Shown piece after piece: positions 1 through 11,835 of a DNA stretch of 64,000 nucleotides (positions are counted from its first letter, which is position 1; the number at the start of each line of letters is the position of its first letter). A program made the position numbers and the translations under genes. Source of the DNA: Adiantum capillus-veneris. Taxonomy: Eukaryota > Streptophyta > Polypodiopsida > Polypodiales > Pteridaceae. The stretch covers positions 70,479,872-70,543,871 of the forward strand of contig CM043953.1 of the NCBI GenBank assembly GCA_014529385.2, written 5' to 3'. A model generated the notes under the pieces. That model ran no database searches and was not told the DNA's origin. It saw only the letters and a list, made by a program, of their open reading frames with translations.

Positions 1-531
1 ATGAGAATTCGACATAATGGAGCTATGAATGTGCCCATTGCTCTTGCACCAGGTCATCTGAACCCATCCTAAATTGAAACAATAGATTGCACACATTCAT
101 AAATTTTCCACATGGTTGATAAAAGAGTTTTCCGAACATAAAGTTTATTTCCTCTTGTTCATTTGTTGGAAAGACAAAAATCATTAAAAGATCGTGATTT
201 TCAAATGATTTATGTCATATGATTGTTATTAATTTCTAACTCCATTAGGTCTCCCCAATCTCAAGAAAACAAAAATTCTGTCAAAACATATTAAGGGCAT
301 AGGTGAAGGGTGAGTTCACGAAATAAAAAGACAAACGAAGGTGGAAAGTAGAAAGACAGATGAAGGCAAAAAGTCAAAAGACGTATGAAGGTGGAAATTC
401 AAAAAACATTTTGTGTCCATATAAAGAGGTAGTCAACTTCACATTGGTATATTTATGTTTCTTGTCTCCTTTTTTTTTTTTTTAGCATTTTCTTTTCTTT
501 ATAGTGTCCTCTCTCTCTCTCTCTCTCTCTC

Positions 532-578
<47 letters not shown>

Positions 579-2016
579 GTTGTATATGTCCTTCCCAATT
601 GATACTCTTGTAAATCTACGTGCCTTATCATTGCCCGCTGCTATGTACTATAGACTAGCGCATCCTTTTTGTTGTTGTTGAGAAAATCTTTGCCTCAAAG
701 GATTGGTCTAGAACAATACATGTCATGATGACATCTTGTAATAAGTAAAGCCTAGGAGTAGTTGTGGTTTCTATATCAAGCAAAAAACTTGTAATCCATT
801 GATCCTCAATGTTCGGTCTGAGCTCGAGGTTGGTGTATATTTTTGATGTTCTTAATACTATCCACTCACAATTGTGAGTTTTGAAAAAAAAAAAGAATAC
901 CTTTTATTTTCTTAAGCCATTAGGAATATCTTTTAATTTTTAATTTCTTATCCCATTAGTCTAGTCCTTATATATAATATCACGATCAACACAATACAGT
1001 ACTTGACCGTTTTTCGTTGATTGGTGTAATGTGTTTTTAGGGTTCTAGTTTAAATCATCATTTAGCATGTTTTATGTTTTCTTTATAGTTTGTCTACATG
1101 CAAGAGAGACCTTGACAACCATAGAATTTTGCACATGCAGTCACAATTACAGAAAGATTATTTAAACACTTTGTGATGGTTTGCCTTTTAATTTTTGAAC
1201 TCCATTACATCCACCCTTCAAAACTTAACCATTGGAATTTGGCATGTCTTGTAAAAATTTGACTTGTTTGTTTTAGGAGAGGATTAGAAAAAATATATTT
1301 TTCCTAACCGGTGAATGTAAGGGCAAACTTGAAATTCTCCCGGCTTTTAGGTCATAATTTGAAGCTTTTGCCAAGTTTTCTTACAAGCAAGCTCAAGATC
1401 TAGCCGGGATTTTACAATTTCATTTGGTTAAAATACATTGGACCCTAGTTCTTTTCCTAACATTGTTTTAGGATGTCAAAGTGACCGTTCATCTTGTTTA
1501 AATACATGTTGTTCCCTTATATGTTTGGAAACATAAAACATGCAAGTTTCTTTGCATGGGGAAGTTTGCACAATCGTTTTCAATGTTTATGATGCATGAT
1601 AACGTGCCATTCTCATGGCAGCATGAATTTTTAATACGTTCGTTTCATTGCATTGTCGGTAATAAATAAAAAATTCAAAGACTTTCCTTTAGTTCAATAT
1701 TCATTTATCAATTGTTGTGACCAATCCAGTGTTGTCGGCTAAACCTTTGTCTTTGGTATATCCACCCTTTGTCGTGTATTGATAAATTGAACCAGCAATG
1801 GTCATTTTCTTAGAAGGCTGACAAAGAAAAAACCTTGTTTGAATCAAGGGAAATATTTTGTGAGACTCATTTCAAATTTGTAGGGACAATTTCATTTCAC
1901 GATATTGTAGCGTACATCAATCTAGCAACTACGTCTTGTCCAAAGCATTGCAATTCTCTAGTTTTATTGTGCACACTTAAAGGCCAATCATGCTAGCTCC
2001 ATATTTCCCCATTTTT
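1..2016. other. AT-rich non-coding stretch
   Basis: I find no coding signal, RNA gene or element boundary here. The sequence is AT-rich with short homopolymer runs and one compound microsatellite. Stops are dense in all frames. Confidence 0.6.
509..576. repeat. (CT)n-(CA)n compound microsatellite
   Basis: About 25 bases of CT repeat run directly into about 40 bases of CA repeat, separated only by a short TTT interruption. Confidence 0.95.
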
Positions 2017-2642
2017 GACAAACACTTAGAGGAGCTAACCAAGTTGGAGGATAATCAGATGATGGCATCCTCTTCATTAAGCTCATAGCTTTGTAAAAAT
2101 GCCTTGCCTGCCTAGAAAGGTCAACACTACAAGTGTAGTGCTCCGTGTCTAGGATATAATGCCATGTTTTTCTCTTATGCCATCAAAAAGAATTTGGCCC
2201 TCATCCAACATTGAGCACACTAAGAAAAATGATTGCAGTTGGGAAGGTGCCCATGTGTTGCATCTAACAAAAAACAATTCAAAACTTCCTTGACTAGCCC
2301 TTGTTAGGAAAATCTTCTTACAAGAGCACTCCAAGAGACTCCATCTGGCAAGAAACCTTCACTTCGCATCTGATTCAAATAGCCCAAAGGTTCCTTGCAG
2401 TATCACAACATCAATAACCTTTTGTGCTTTCGTGAGGGCACGGCATTTCATATACATATCAACCAAAGTATTGCCAAGTGCAACATGTTTCTCCAACATC
2501 TCTTGACTAGAAATCTCATCATGAATTCTCGCACCCATGTGAGGTCTTGCAAAATTCCATAGGCTTTCAAGATGCAAGCATAGGTTCTTGCATCTTGAAA
2601 TCCTACGGAATTATGCAAACATAGATGCTTGCATTTGGACAA
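2017..2642 (-). pseudogene. PPR protein pseudogene (PLS class, E-domain end)
   Basis: The reverse strand reads as a plant pentatricopeptide-repeat protein broken by frameshifts and stops. From right to left I see RTYACILKAYGILQDL (about 2585), ALGNTLVDMYMKCRALTKAQKVID (about 2400-2490), and MLDEGQILFDGIREKHGII (about 2150-2215). Then comes an E-motif-like end, EHYTCSVDLSRQARHF followed by MSLMKRMP and TWLAPLSVC (2017-2140). PPR proteins of this class act in organelle RNA editing. This copy needs several frame changes and has no intact start, so it is a relic. No DYW domain is visible. Family assignment is firm; exact limits are not. Confidence 0.8.
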
Positions 2643-4069
2643 AGGACTTCCCTTCTCATTTGGTTAAAAGAACCCTAAGCTTCTTTCCATAGACATGTTG
2701 GGAAAATCCTATAATCCATCCAAGGAAAACATTAGGGGCTAATGGCTATTTTTGAAGGGGGTCTTTGGGATCTTTTGGTTATTTTTCAAAAATCCTTTTC
2801 CAAAAGATTCACCCATAGGGGCATAATAAAGATTGGAAGAAAATATCCATGTCCAAAACATAATAGAAAATGTGTATAGGAGAAAATAAGTGCCAATCAT
2901 AAATCTTGTGTGCACCCTATGTAGAATTCAGCACCCTCGTGCAAAAAGTCATAACTAAGAGCATGGGTAAGGCTTATGCATCATTATGTATGCCTTGCAT
3001 ATCGTAAGTAGAATTGACCTTGTCGATTATCAACCAACAATTGAACTTTTAAAGCATAAAATCTATCCACCCACTCTACACTAGAAAAAAATGTGCAATA
3101 ATTTGATCAATGACGTCCTTGGTAGAATGTCATACATTGTAGTGGAAGCATCGAAAAGCCTTCTTGTGTGGAGTTAGGTCCACAACACTTGCATGAAATA
3201 GATAGAGAAGTAGCAAGTTGTATCTTGCTTGACTCAGCCTTGTCCTTGCCTTGAATTTCAAAGTTTCAATTATTTTGGATCTTTTTTTAGATACACTTTG
3301 TGCCGTACTTGGTGTCAATAATTTATGTCTTGAAAACTTTATCATGTCTTAAGAACTGAAGCATTTGGCCTTCGTAAATAGAAATTGTGTGCTCATAGCC
3401 TTATGATTATTCTTCAAATATTCATATGCAATGCATGATAAAACATTGATAACTTAGAATACCGTTTTAGGCTAAGAGTGTTGCTCCCCTTGTTTATTCT
3501 GATGCTTGCCTTGCCGCATTCAAGTTCAATACTTGAGTAACTTTGAGCTTGCCTTGATTTATGTACACAAACTCCTTTTGCCTTGATGCAAGCTTTGCTT
3601 GTCATGTTATACACGTGCAATCTATGCTTGTTGGCTTGTGCAATCTATGCTTGCCAAGCTTGCCTTTGATTGTTGGCTTGTTGGCTTGTGAAATCATTAT
3701 AAAAAACTAAGAGTTACATAACCATCATTAGAAATATCAGTACATTTTTGAAATCTCATCATCAATCTTATCCAGAGCCTTGCTCCTCAAAACCAAACCC
3801 TTGCAATTCAAAATCACCTTGATGGCATGCATGATCTTGCTTTTCTTAGCTGCATGCACACAAGCCTTGTTTGCTTTACTTGTACATCTTTACTTGTATG
3901 GAATAACACATCATCTTCTCACGATCTTCATCATCAAGCTATGCTCTTTAAACACAACAAATTGGCGCTTGTAGCTTGTTGTTGCCGCCCATCTTTGAGT
4001 TATGCAACGCAATCCAAAACCACGGCCCCTGGCCCAGGTCCTTGAAGTTGTAGTATTTAATCAATACTA
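2643..4069. other. Non-coding stretch with short local repeats
   Basis: No gene is recognised. Between about 3490 and 3690 a TTGGCTTGT/CTTGCCTTG motif recurs, including a 23-base tandem copy near 3615-3660. The short open frames here carry no recognisable domain. Confidence 0.5.
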
Positions 4070-4650
4070 TGTACAATGGAGTTGATGGTCATATTATCTT
4101 GTGTGGATGACTACGATGAGTCTATACCTTGTACTTTCATTTAGCTTTGAATTTGGGTTCAACGTGGATTCATCTAGGCATACTAGAGTTATAGAAGGTA
4201 GACATCAAGAGCTTGAGGGTTAAATCTACAAAAGGTGGGTGTGTATCTTAAAGAAAAAATACAAAATGGTGGATATGTGTGTATCAAAATTTTAAGATGG
4301 CTCGCATCAATCGGTGCGTGATCATTTTGATGTCTCAATGGTGAGAGTCTACATAGGGCATCTCCCATGTATTGCCAATGAAGATATGATCCTTTGTTGT
4401 GATGAGGTTGTAACCTCCTCTAGCAATGGAAGAATTCCACCATACTGCGCCTCTAGGATCTCCCCAACTTTGCTGCTTGATCACTTAGTATACCTCTACC
4501 CTATCTTTGGTTGCTCTCATCTCTTCTCAATCTCTAGATGGAAGAACATTGAGATGTATATGTGGGTGTGTTTCTCTGTCTCTAAGCCTCTCTCTTAGTA
4601 ACTCTACTTAATGTCGTTGAATCTCGAGTAAATAGAGTCCAAGGCATCTC
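4070..4650. repeat. Diverged direct duplication, copy 1
   Basis: This stretch matches 4840-5400 in the same orientation with many substitutions and indels. Shared landmarks in the same order are TGGATGACTAC, GTGGGTGT.TATCT.AAAGAA, GGTGAGAGT, GGCATCTCCCA, TTGCCAAT, AACCTCCTC and AGTATACCTCTAC. No coding function is recognised. Confidence 0.75.
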
Positions 4651-4839
4651 TCATCCCAATCATGGCTGAGTCTGCCCTACATCTATAAAGTTATGATAGA
4701 AACTCAGTACATAGATCTTTGTATTGATGAATGCTCATGTGTGTGTGTGTTTGTGTGTGGTGTGCAGGTGGGTGGGAGCATATATTTGTACCTAGTTCTA
4801 CACCCACAATTGGACTCTAACAACATTAGTGGGGATGTC

Positions 4840-5273
4840 ATAGGATCTAGTCAATCATGATGGAGCCGATAGTTATTTTTTCTAGTGGATGACTACCATG
4901 TACACAAGAGCTATAATAGGAAGGTATCAACATTGTGAGGGGTACATATACAAGATGTGGGTGTATATCTCAAAGAACAGATACAAAAAGGTAGATATGT
5001 GTATCAACACTAGGAGATGGCTTGTATCGGTCAGTGCATGAACATGTTAATGTCCTCCATGGTGAGAGTGTGCATAAGGCATCTCCCAAGGCTTGCCAAT
5101 ATAGGTCTGGTCCTTTACTGCAACCTCCTCCACCATTGATGGGATCATCCCCTCATCCTAGGTCTCCAAGATCTACCTAGCTCTATTGCTCGATCACTCA
5201 GTATACCTCTACTAGTGATATGCCATGGAAGAACACTATGATTTGTCTTGTGGTGTGTCTCCTAGTCTGTAAG

Positions 5274-5347
<74 letters not shown>

Positions 5348-5400
5348 ACCCTATTCGATGTTGTTTAATCTCGATTAGACAAATTCAAAAACATCTCTGA
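4840..5400. repeat. Diverged direct duplication, copy 2
   Basis: Second copy of the repeat at 4070-4650. Its far end has expanded into a long CT microsatellite at the position where copy 1 has only CTCTCTCTTAG. Confidence 0.75.
5275..5346. repeat. (CT)n microsatellite
   Basis: Uninterrupted CT dinucleotide run of about 70 bases inside copy 2 of the local duplication. Confidence 0.97.
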
Positions 5401-6740
5401 TCCTAGTACCTCAAAACTGTAGATAAAAGCCCAAAAACCTCTTTAAAAAGGCAACAAAAGCGGTCACATATCTCATAGTATGTTTTAAAGTGCCATGTAT
5501 AGTGAACACGATCTCTCACTCTCTCTTAACACAATTGCCACAACCTGGTCTCAAGATGCCTTGAAATTTTCTAGTCTCAATATCCAAATGGTATGATAAT
5601 GCCCGAATAATTTCAATAGCACATTGTAATTCTTGGGACAAGTGAGTGTCCATGTAGGTAGGCCTGGATAATAAACCACCCTTTGTGAGCTGGAGAAAAT
5701 TCTCTTTGTCTGTAGTCATCTTTGTGCTTAGCTCTTATATAGGCTATGTCTATGTCCTCTGGGTTGCTAAAAAAAATTCTATCATATAAGTCTAGTGACC
5801 TCCCTACATGTCACAGAGAGAGAGAGAGAGAAGGTGCATCTAGAAAATATTGAAAGGGGTGGAGCGTGTTCATAGAGAAACCATGTAGCTCAAACCACGC
5901 CATGTGGTGTCAATTTCCATGAGGACTCGGGAGCCAACCAAGCATAAGGATCTTGTGGGAGCTCCAATAAGCTTGAAGGATGCGCATCCAACTCTTGCAT
6001 TCATATAAGAGATTGACATTGATTTTTTTGGAGGATTTTTTTTTTTGAAGCCTCCAAGGTATGACAAGTGGTGTCTTTTCTAAAATTTAATGCATAGACA
6101 TGGCGGTCCACCTCGATGTTGCATAAGAAAGCACTCAAGAAGTGGGTGAAACTCAAAAAACTCTTCAATTTAGCATAGTGGAAAGATCAAAATGAAGAGG
6201 ATGTCATCACAGGTGTGGAACCATATGAGTATCAAGGGTACAACAAAAACATGGTGAATTGGGTGATGATCTTGTCTGAATTTGTGACCAAACTTCCTCT
6301 TGGGACTAGGAATCCAATGAATATTAGATCTATCTTGAGAGATCTCTTTTGAATCGACCTCCTAATGTGTACCACCCACCAAATAGGCACATATAGGAAA
6401 TTTACAAGTGGAACCTGTAAGTAATCCTATCCCTAATAAATATACTAAGTCACTAAAAGGTTGGTCCACATGAAATAGGAAAAATGTATAACACAAGAGA
6501 CTATGACCCAGGAAGATTCTAGGAACGGGGGTCTTGCCCCATGCTAGCCTATTGGGTGGGCAATAGAATGGAATGCACCGCCAAGAACATACGTCTACAT
6601 CAAGTATCACCAAGCACAAAACCAAAACATCCTCACTCCCTAATTTGCTCATGGGAGATATTGGAGCCACCACCAGATAAGAATACAAAACTCTAACATC
6701 CCCTCTTAGCTCCTAGATGGAGAACTAGTTTAAGGGAGAT
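5401..6740. other. No recognisable gene
   Basis: Several short open frames occur on the minus strand (about 5516-5719, 5870-6067 and 6362-6688), but none shows a domain I recognise. The right end probably merges into the decayed copia element that follows. Confidence 0.4.
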
Positions 6741-8740
6741 GGCATGAGAGGATAATGATGCATGTGGTAGAGATTTGGTGAGATATCAACAACAACATTA
6801 TCTAACATCAAAACATACCTTAGTTGAATAGAGCCATTCTTGGCCTTCTCATGAACATAAATGGTATTGTATCTCTATATGCTTGGTTGGGGCATGAAAA
6901 TTTGGGTTCTTGCAATGGGTATATAACTCTAGTTTTCAAAGTAGATTGTGGTTGTCTATCGTGGCCAGTCCCTCAAAGTATTCTTTGTAAACTACAATGA
7001 CTCACATGTAGCACTACAAATAGCCCTATACTCCACCTCTATGGATGATAAGGAGATTGTATTTTGTTTCTTATTGCTCTATGAAACTACTCCTGAGCCA
7101 AAAGAAAGGGTGTAATCTGTAGTTGACCATTGTCCATCTAGATCTCCACCCTAATTTGATCATTCCATCCTCAAAAAATGAATTTATTATCCATACCTAA
7201 AATCACATAGAAAAGCCTAATGACTTTGACTTTTTTAAATATCATAAATTTCAAAGAGCCTGCTCCATATGTGTTTTGGTAGGTCATTGCATGAAAGAGA
7301 TAAGAAGTTCTACCAAAAAATTGACATGAGACTAGGAACTCAAATAAGAGAACCAACCAAATTCCAGTACTTTGTAGCCTCCACTACATTTGAGAGGTCA
7401 TACTTTGACAACTTTTGGATGGGGTCCATATAGGAGATAAGATAGGTTTTCACTCACTCAAACCAAATGATTCTAATAACTCTTGGAAATAGCCTCAAAG
7501 GGTGTGTGGGGGGGGGGGGGGGGGTGTGGGTGGTTCACTACAATAAAAAAATGCATATCATGTGGGTTCAATAGTATGGATTATTTTATTCTATGTTTTC
7601 TCACATTTTCACTTGCAGAAGGGTGTTGAAAAAATGATCTTGGAAAAAACATTACGCTTTTATTGGTGAAAATTCACACTCAAGGGTTTTATAAATAGTC
7701 CTTGAATGCGCGTGATACATAGGTTTTACATAGAGTGAACCCTCCCCCCCCCCCCCAAATTTGGTGCTGCAAAAGAACGACAAAAGGAGTGATAGAGTCT
7801 ATTTTTTGGTACCATACTTGAGAGGCTTGTTTTAGGCCATAACGATCCTTCCACAATTTGCAAACCATGTCACCAAAATCAAGATCCAACAAACCTTGAG
7901 GTTGCTCCACATACACCTCCTCCTCTAAGTCATCATTGAGAGAAGCTAAGATGACATCTACATGCTGAGCAAACCACCCAAAAAAGGAAGCAAGGGAAAA
8001 GGTTGTCCGAATGGTCACCATTCTTGTAGTCAGTGCAAGGGTCTCAGGGTCTCATTGTAGTTCACACCATGTTTATGAGAGAAGCCCTTGGCAACGAGTC
8101 ATAGAGTGTAATCTAAACTAGTTGCATCACTCAAAGTCTCTAATAGCCACTTTGGGTAACTTGTTTGACTTCTCGCCAAAAGAGGGGGCTACACGTGGCT
8201 CTACCTATGCACTATGGTGAGAACCACTATCATCTACATCATCTGGAATGGGTGCATTCTCCTCTGGAGCTTGAGGGATAAGAATAGGAGAAGAAGATTC
8301 ATCAATAAGAGGATGTGATCATCGAGGTCTCCAAGTATCAGCAAATATGGGGTTGTCATGGAAGACTTGGGAATTGAAGCCCTCTATGATAGAATATGCT
8401 TATCAAAGACCACATCGAGGTTTAGTACATCATCCTTCTACAATGGATCATAGATTTGATATCCCTCAAAAAGACTACTGAAGCCAAAAAAAAAACATTT
8501 TGTTGGACTTGGGATCACACTTCCCACTGTTCTCCTTTGGTACATGGATGCATCACTCCCAAAGATCCAAAAATGAGAGACATCGGGCTTTCTAATGAAG
8601 TGAGCCTCAAACGTCTTGCTTAGAATTGATGAGGTTAGATTTTGGTTTATAGTGTGCATTGCTATCACAGCTACTTTGGCCCACAAAGACTTTGGAAAAT
8701 CTGAATGCTCAAGCATAGTCCATTCCATCTCAACCATTAT
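6741..8740 (-). pseudogene. Ty1/copia pol relic (integrase, RT, RNase H)
   Basis: Reading the minus strand from right to left, the copia pol order is kept. The C-terminal integrase part is at 8438-8737 (MVEMEWTMLEHSDFPKSLWA, FIRKPDVSHFWIFGSDA, FEGYQIYDP). RT follows at about 7790-8125 (LVAKGFSHKHGVNYNET, LEEEVYVEQPQG, YGLKQASQVWYQKID). The RT/RNase H connection lies at about 7180-7490, and RNase H at about 6960-7090 (KKQNTISLSSIEVEYRA). The end at about 6850-6900 resembles the usual copia C-terminus. The YVDD box is not seen, because RT is interrupted at 7508-7756 by a MITE-like insert. Gag and protease are missing. Frameshifts and stops are frequent, so this is an old, dead copy. Confidence 0.85.
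7508..7756. mobile_element. MITE-like insertion, copy 1
   Basis: A 249-base segment interrupts the copia RT. It begins with a 17-base G run and GGTTCACT, and ends with AGTGAACCC and a 13-base C run, so its ends are inverted repeats. A related segment lies at 9768-10008. No target duplication is clear. An LTR fragment is an alternative. Confidence 0.55.
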
Positions 8741-9767
8741 CCTATTCTTCCTCTACACAATTTTATTCTCTAAAAGGCAATTTGGTTTTTGTAAGCTCGC
8801 TCTTGATGTAGTGGTCCGCACAAAACTAAATTAATGTGTAGAAGGTGGGAACTGGTCCTTAGAGATACCTTCAGTGATGGGTTATCTTTGAGTGTTTACT
8901 TGGAAGGAGTTTGAGTTGTGTAGACGAGTTACCCCCACCAATTACCGTACATTGTATGACTATCCCAATCAACTGGAACCCAATCCCAACAGATATAAAT
9001 AGGCCCACTAATCCTATTTTGAGGTTGCAACTCTTGTATTCTTGATCTTGTAGAGCTTAGTGAGTTTAAGAACATTCAGTGCTAGGATTTGTGATGATTG
9101 TAATCCAAATTAATCTTTTCAAAGCTTTGATATCTAACCTCATATGCTACTCACGTGTCATGTCGAGACATCAAATACAAAACTTAACAATATCACACAA
9201 TGACTAAGGTATTGAAGACCAAAAGAACATTACACACACAAGAGAAAGACATAAGAACTATCGGCACTTAGATTCATACCATCCTAGATTCAATGAGAAT
9301 ATTCCAAATCACAGCACTTCAACATAGTTGACCTCGCTTGGAAACCTAGCAGCAATATTTATTGCATGAATAACACAAGATATGTTGTAAACCTTGGCCA
9401 TCAACCATACATTTTCTAGCACCCAACAAAGACATTCTGTCACTTCTATATTTGCACAACCATGTACTCTAAACTCATTAGTGGTCAAATAACCATAAGT
9501 TTCCACCATATCTTGCATGGTCATTATTTCTATCAGGATTGTCATACATGTGTAGGGAAGACAACATCATTCTTATGCGAATTGTGCAACCAGTTGCTTG
9601 GGTTTACCATGGAGATGAAAAATTCCTCTTGTAGAATTAAGAGGGTGTGGGGATGAAGCTATACCTATGCCCAATTGATGACCGAGTACTTGAGTAATTC
9701 TCTGCACTCCAACCACAACTTCATTGCCTTAGTCATTTAATAGTTGAGTGGAGTAAGGGCCTTCTGT
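8741..9767. other. LTR- or promoter-like stretch, no gene
   Basis: A TATA-like element and T-rich leader-like sequence follow the copia relic (8985-9150), compatible with an old solo LTR read on the plus strand. A 78-codon minus-strand open frame (9309-9545) has no recognisable domain and I do not call it a gene. Confidence 0.4.
8990..9003 (+). promoter_or_regulatory. TATA-box-like element
   Basis: GATATAAATAGG is a good plant TATA box. It lies upstream of TTGTATTCTTGATCTTG, which resembles a retroelement leader. No gene follows, so it is most likely an LTR promoter. Confidence 0.4.
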
Positions 9768-10008
9768 GGGGGGTCCACCTTAAAATATGTAGGTGTAGCA
9801 TGTGATCTCACCCAAAAAGTTTCTTTATATACCAAGCAATTACAAAATTACATGTACAAGAGGGATTTAAAAATGGAAAATTGAAAAACAGTTATAGGTT
9901 CATGAAGGAAGAGGGTCTTTTAATTCGTGATGAGGTGTGTGTGTAGAGGGGTTTTAAAAATATCTCTTGAATGCACATGCTATAGGTATTTTTGAAAGGT
10001 GGAACCCT
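9768..10008. mobile_element. MITE-like insertion, copy 2
   Basis: About 240 bases related to 7508-7756 and in the same orientation. The left end is GGGGGGTCCACCTT and the right end is the inverse of AGGGTTCCACCTTTC. Shared internal landmarks are GCATRTCATGTG-like sequence on the left and GGGGTTTTAAAAAT...CTTGAATGC on the right. The homopolymer G and C tracts of copy 1 are short here. Confidence 0.5.
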
Positions 10009-10389
10009 TAGAGAGCCTTCATGCTTGAAGAGCTCACAATTGGTGCCATCACTCTATTGTATGCATAGAGCTTGAAAGCTCTTATAGAGAAAGCAACAAA
10101 CTACATAAGTATGCGAGCAAGGAACATAGGAGTAAATGGAAAGTAAAAATAGGACCAAAGTAATCACCACACTAATATAGTAATCCTTTTGAATTTCCAA
10201 ATATGATCACCATGCGTAAGGTCTCAAATTCACATGCATGACAATTAATGAGCCACCATCCCTTGTTACAAGTAATGCACTCATTTGCAAGATCTTGGTC
10301 AGTATGCCTCAAGTACTCCACACGGGTCTTAATGCCACATTCATAATTTTACATCACACTTATTAAAGTGATTATTGGCATCTAACCTA

Positions 10390-11432
10390 CTACCTCAGTC
10401 TCCTCATCATTTCATGAATGGTCACTGTCCCATGGTAATGCCACAATTCAAAGACGTTGATCGAAATTGGAACCATTGTCCCTTACATGTCCACAAAAGT
10501 AACGCATTTTCTTGTGCACTTCCATGAACATGGTAGGGTCCCATCCATCACAATTTCAACTTTTCTTTACATGTCCCTTGCTGATAATTGAACATTAGCA
10601 CAAGGTCACCCTCTTTGAATATCTTAAAGTGCATCCCTCTATCCATATATTTATTCTTCCTAACCTATAACTCCCTCATTATCATAAAACTAGTGTATTT
10701 ATCCTCTTCTAGCTACATAACTGATCCATCCAATACACCACAAAATCTTTTGGTAGCAATCTTTTAGACATTACAATCTGCATGCTAGGCACCACAAATT
10801 TCAAAGGGAAAATTTCTTCTATTCCAAATGACAACTTGAAAGGAGTACACTATGTAGCCGCTTTAAATGATGTGCAATAGGCCCAAAGCTCCACCAAGAG
10901 CTTCAAACTCCCAATCATCCCATTTGTGGCCGCTAACTTTTCCAACGTCTACATAATCACCTTATTACTGCTTCTTGCCAATCCTTCACTTGCAGACAAT
11001 AAGGGGTACTCTTTTTATGCATAATCCGAAAAGTTTTTATCAACTCTCAAATTACTTTATTCAAAAAATGTGTGCCCTAATCACTGACCAATTACAATGG
11101 CAATCCAAACATGGGGAACACATCTTGACAAAGATAGTCTGCAACTAAAATGGCATTATCATCTTCTAATGGCCATCTTTTCATCGACTTTGTAAAGTAA
11201 TCTGTACAAGTCAAAATGTATCTGCATTTCATTTGTTTTGTCGCAAGTTTGATTAGATCGATATAGTTTAAACTCCATTTCTAGAATTGTTCAAGTGGAA
11301 ATATTGGATTAAGAGGTGATGTATCACTCATTGGTCAATTCTTTCACAAATATCACATTGAATTGCAAATTTGATTGTATTTGGATGGAGTGTAGGCCAC
11401 CAAAGCCCAACTTGGGACACTTTCTTTACCAT
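10390..11432 (-). pseudogene. Ty3/gypsy integrase relic, downstream half
   Basis: The minus strand continues the integrase of 17047-18545 across a hAT insertion. Beginning at 11432 it reads MVKKVSQVGLWWPTLHPN and FAIQCDICERID. This supplies the CxxC half of the HHCC zinc finger. Decayed catalytic-core pieces follow: KCRYILTCTDYFTK, FPMFGLPL, GTHFLNKVI and MHKKSTPYC (to about 10950). A C-terminal stretch reaches about 10390. No chromodomain is visible, which fits the Tat/Athila/Ogre side of Ty3/gypsy; that placement is inference. Stops and frameshifts are numerous. Confidence 0.8.
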
Positions 11433-11460
11433 CAGGGATTTCAAAATGACGTGATCACAC
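11433..11460 (+). repeat. Left terminal inverted repeat of hAT
   Basis: CAGGGATTTCAAAATGACG... is inverted at 17019-17046. The first nine bases are identical, and the rest aligns with one gap. Confidence 0.85.
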
Positions 11461-11544
11461 TATAATTTCAGGTTAATAACAATAGAAATGCAAAATAACA
11501 AAGATTTTGTTAATTGACATTCATCTTTTTTGACCTCCAGGGAG

Positions 11545-11655
11545 ACCTAGAGACCGGCTTGTAGCCCGCCGGGCTAATTAGTTGGCTCGCCGGGCTAGTG
11601 GATTTTCCCGGCGGTCATGCCAGGTAAAGCTATTTTCCCATCGGGCCCGCCATGG
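11545..11655. repeat. Left subterminal GC-rich palindrome cluster
   Basis: Four variants of a CCCGCCGGGC-like palindrome occur in 110 bases of an otherwise AT-rich element (AGCCCGCCGGGCT, CTCGCCGGGCTA, TCCCGGCGGT, TCGGGCCCGCC). Subterminal repeats of this kind serve as transposase-binding sites in known hAT elements. That role is inferred here. Confidence 0.7.
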
Positions 11656-11690
11656 CTATATAAAGGTGACGCCGGTGCTTGTCTTTTCAC
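11655..11690 (+). promoter_or_regulatory. TATA box at left end of hAT
   Basis: GGCTATATAAAGG sits just inside the left palindrome cluster and faces inward toward the kinase-like gene. It probably was that gene's promoter, with the tandem array lying in the leader or an intron. Confidence 0.5.
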
Positions 11691-11835
11691 AAAAGAGGTA
11701 CATTGAAAAGTCTTCACCAAACTTTCTGGCAGCTTTCCACATTCTCAAAGCAGTGTAGCAGTAATTTTTTAAACCCTTCCTTATTTTATTGATGTTTTTT
11801 TGAGTTTTTTGTGTTAAAACTTAAAGGTTTAAAAT

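Noticed and set aside
7550-7565. CACTA-type transposon end (CACTACAATAAAA)
   Set aside because: The opposite end is AGTG, but no 3-base direct target duplication exists and the inverted similarity extends outward into the G and C runs.
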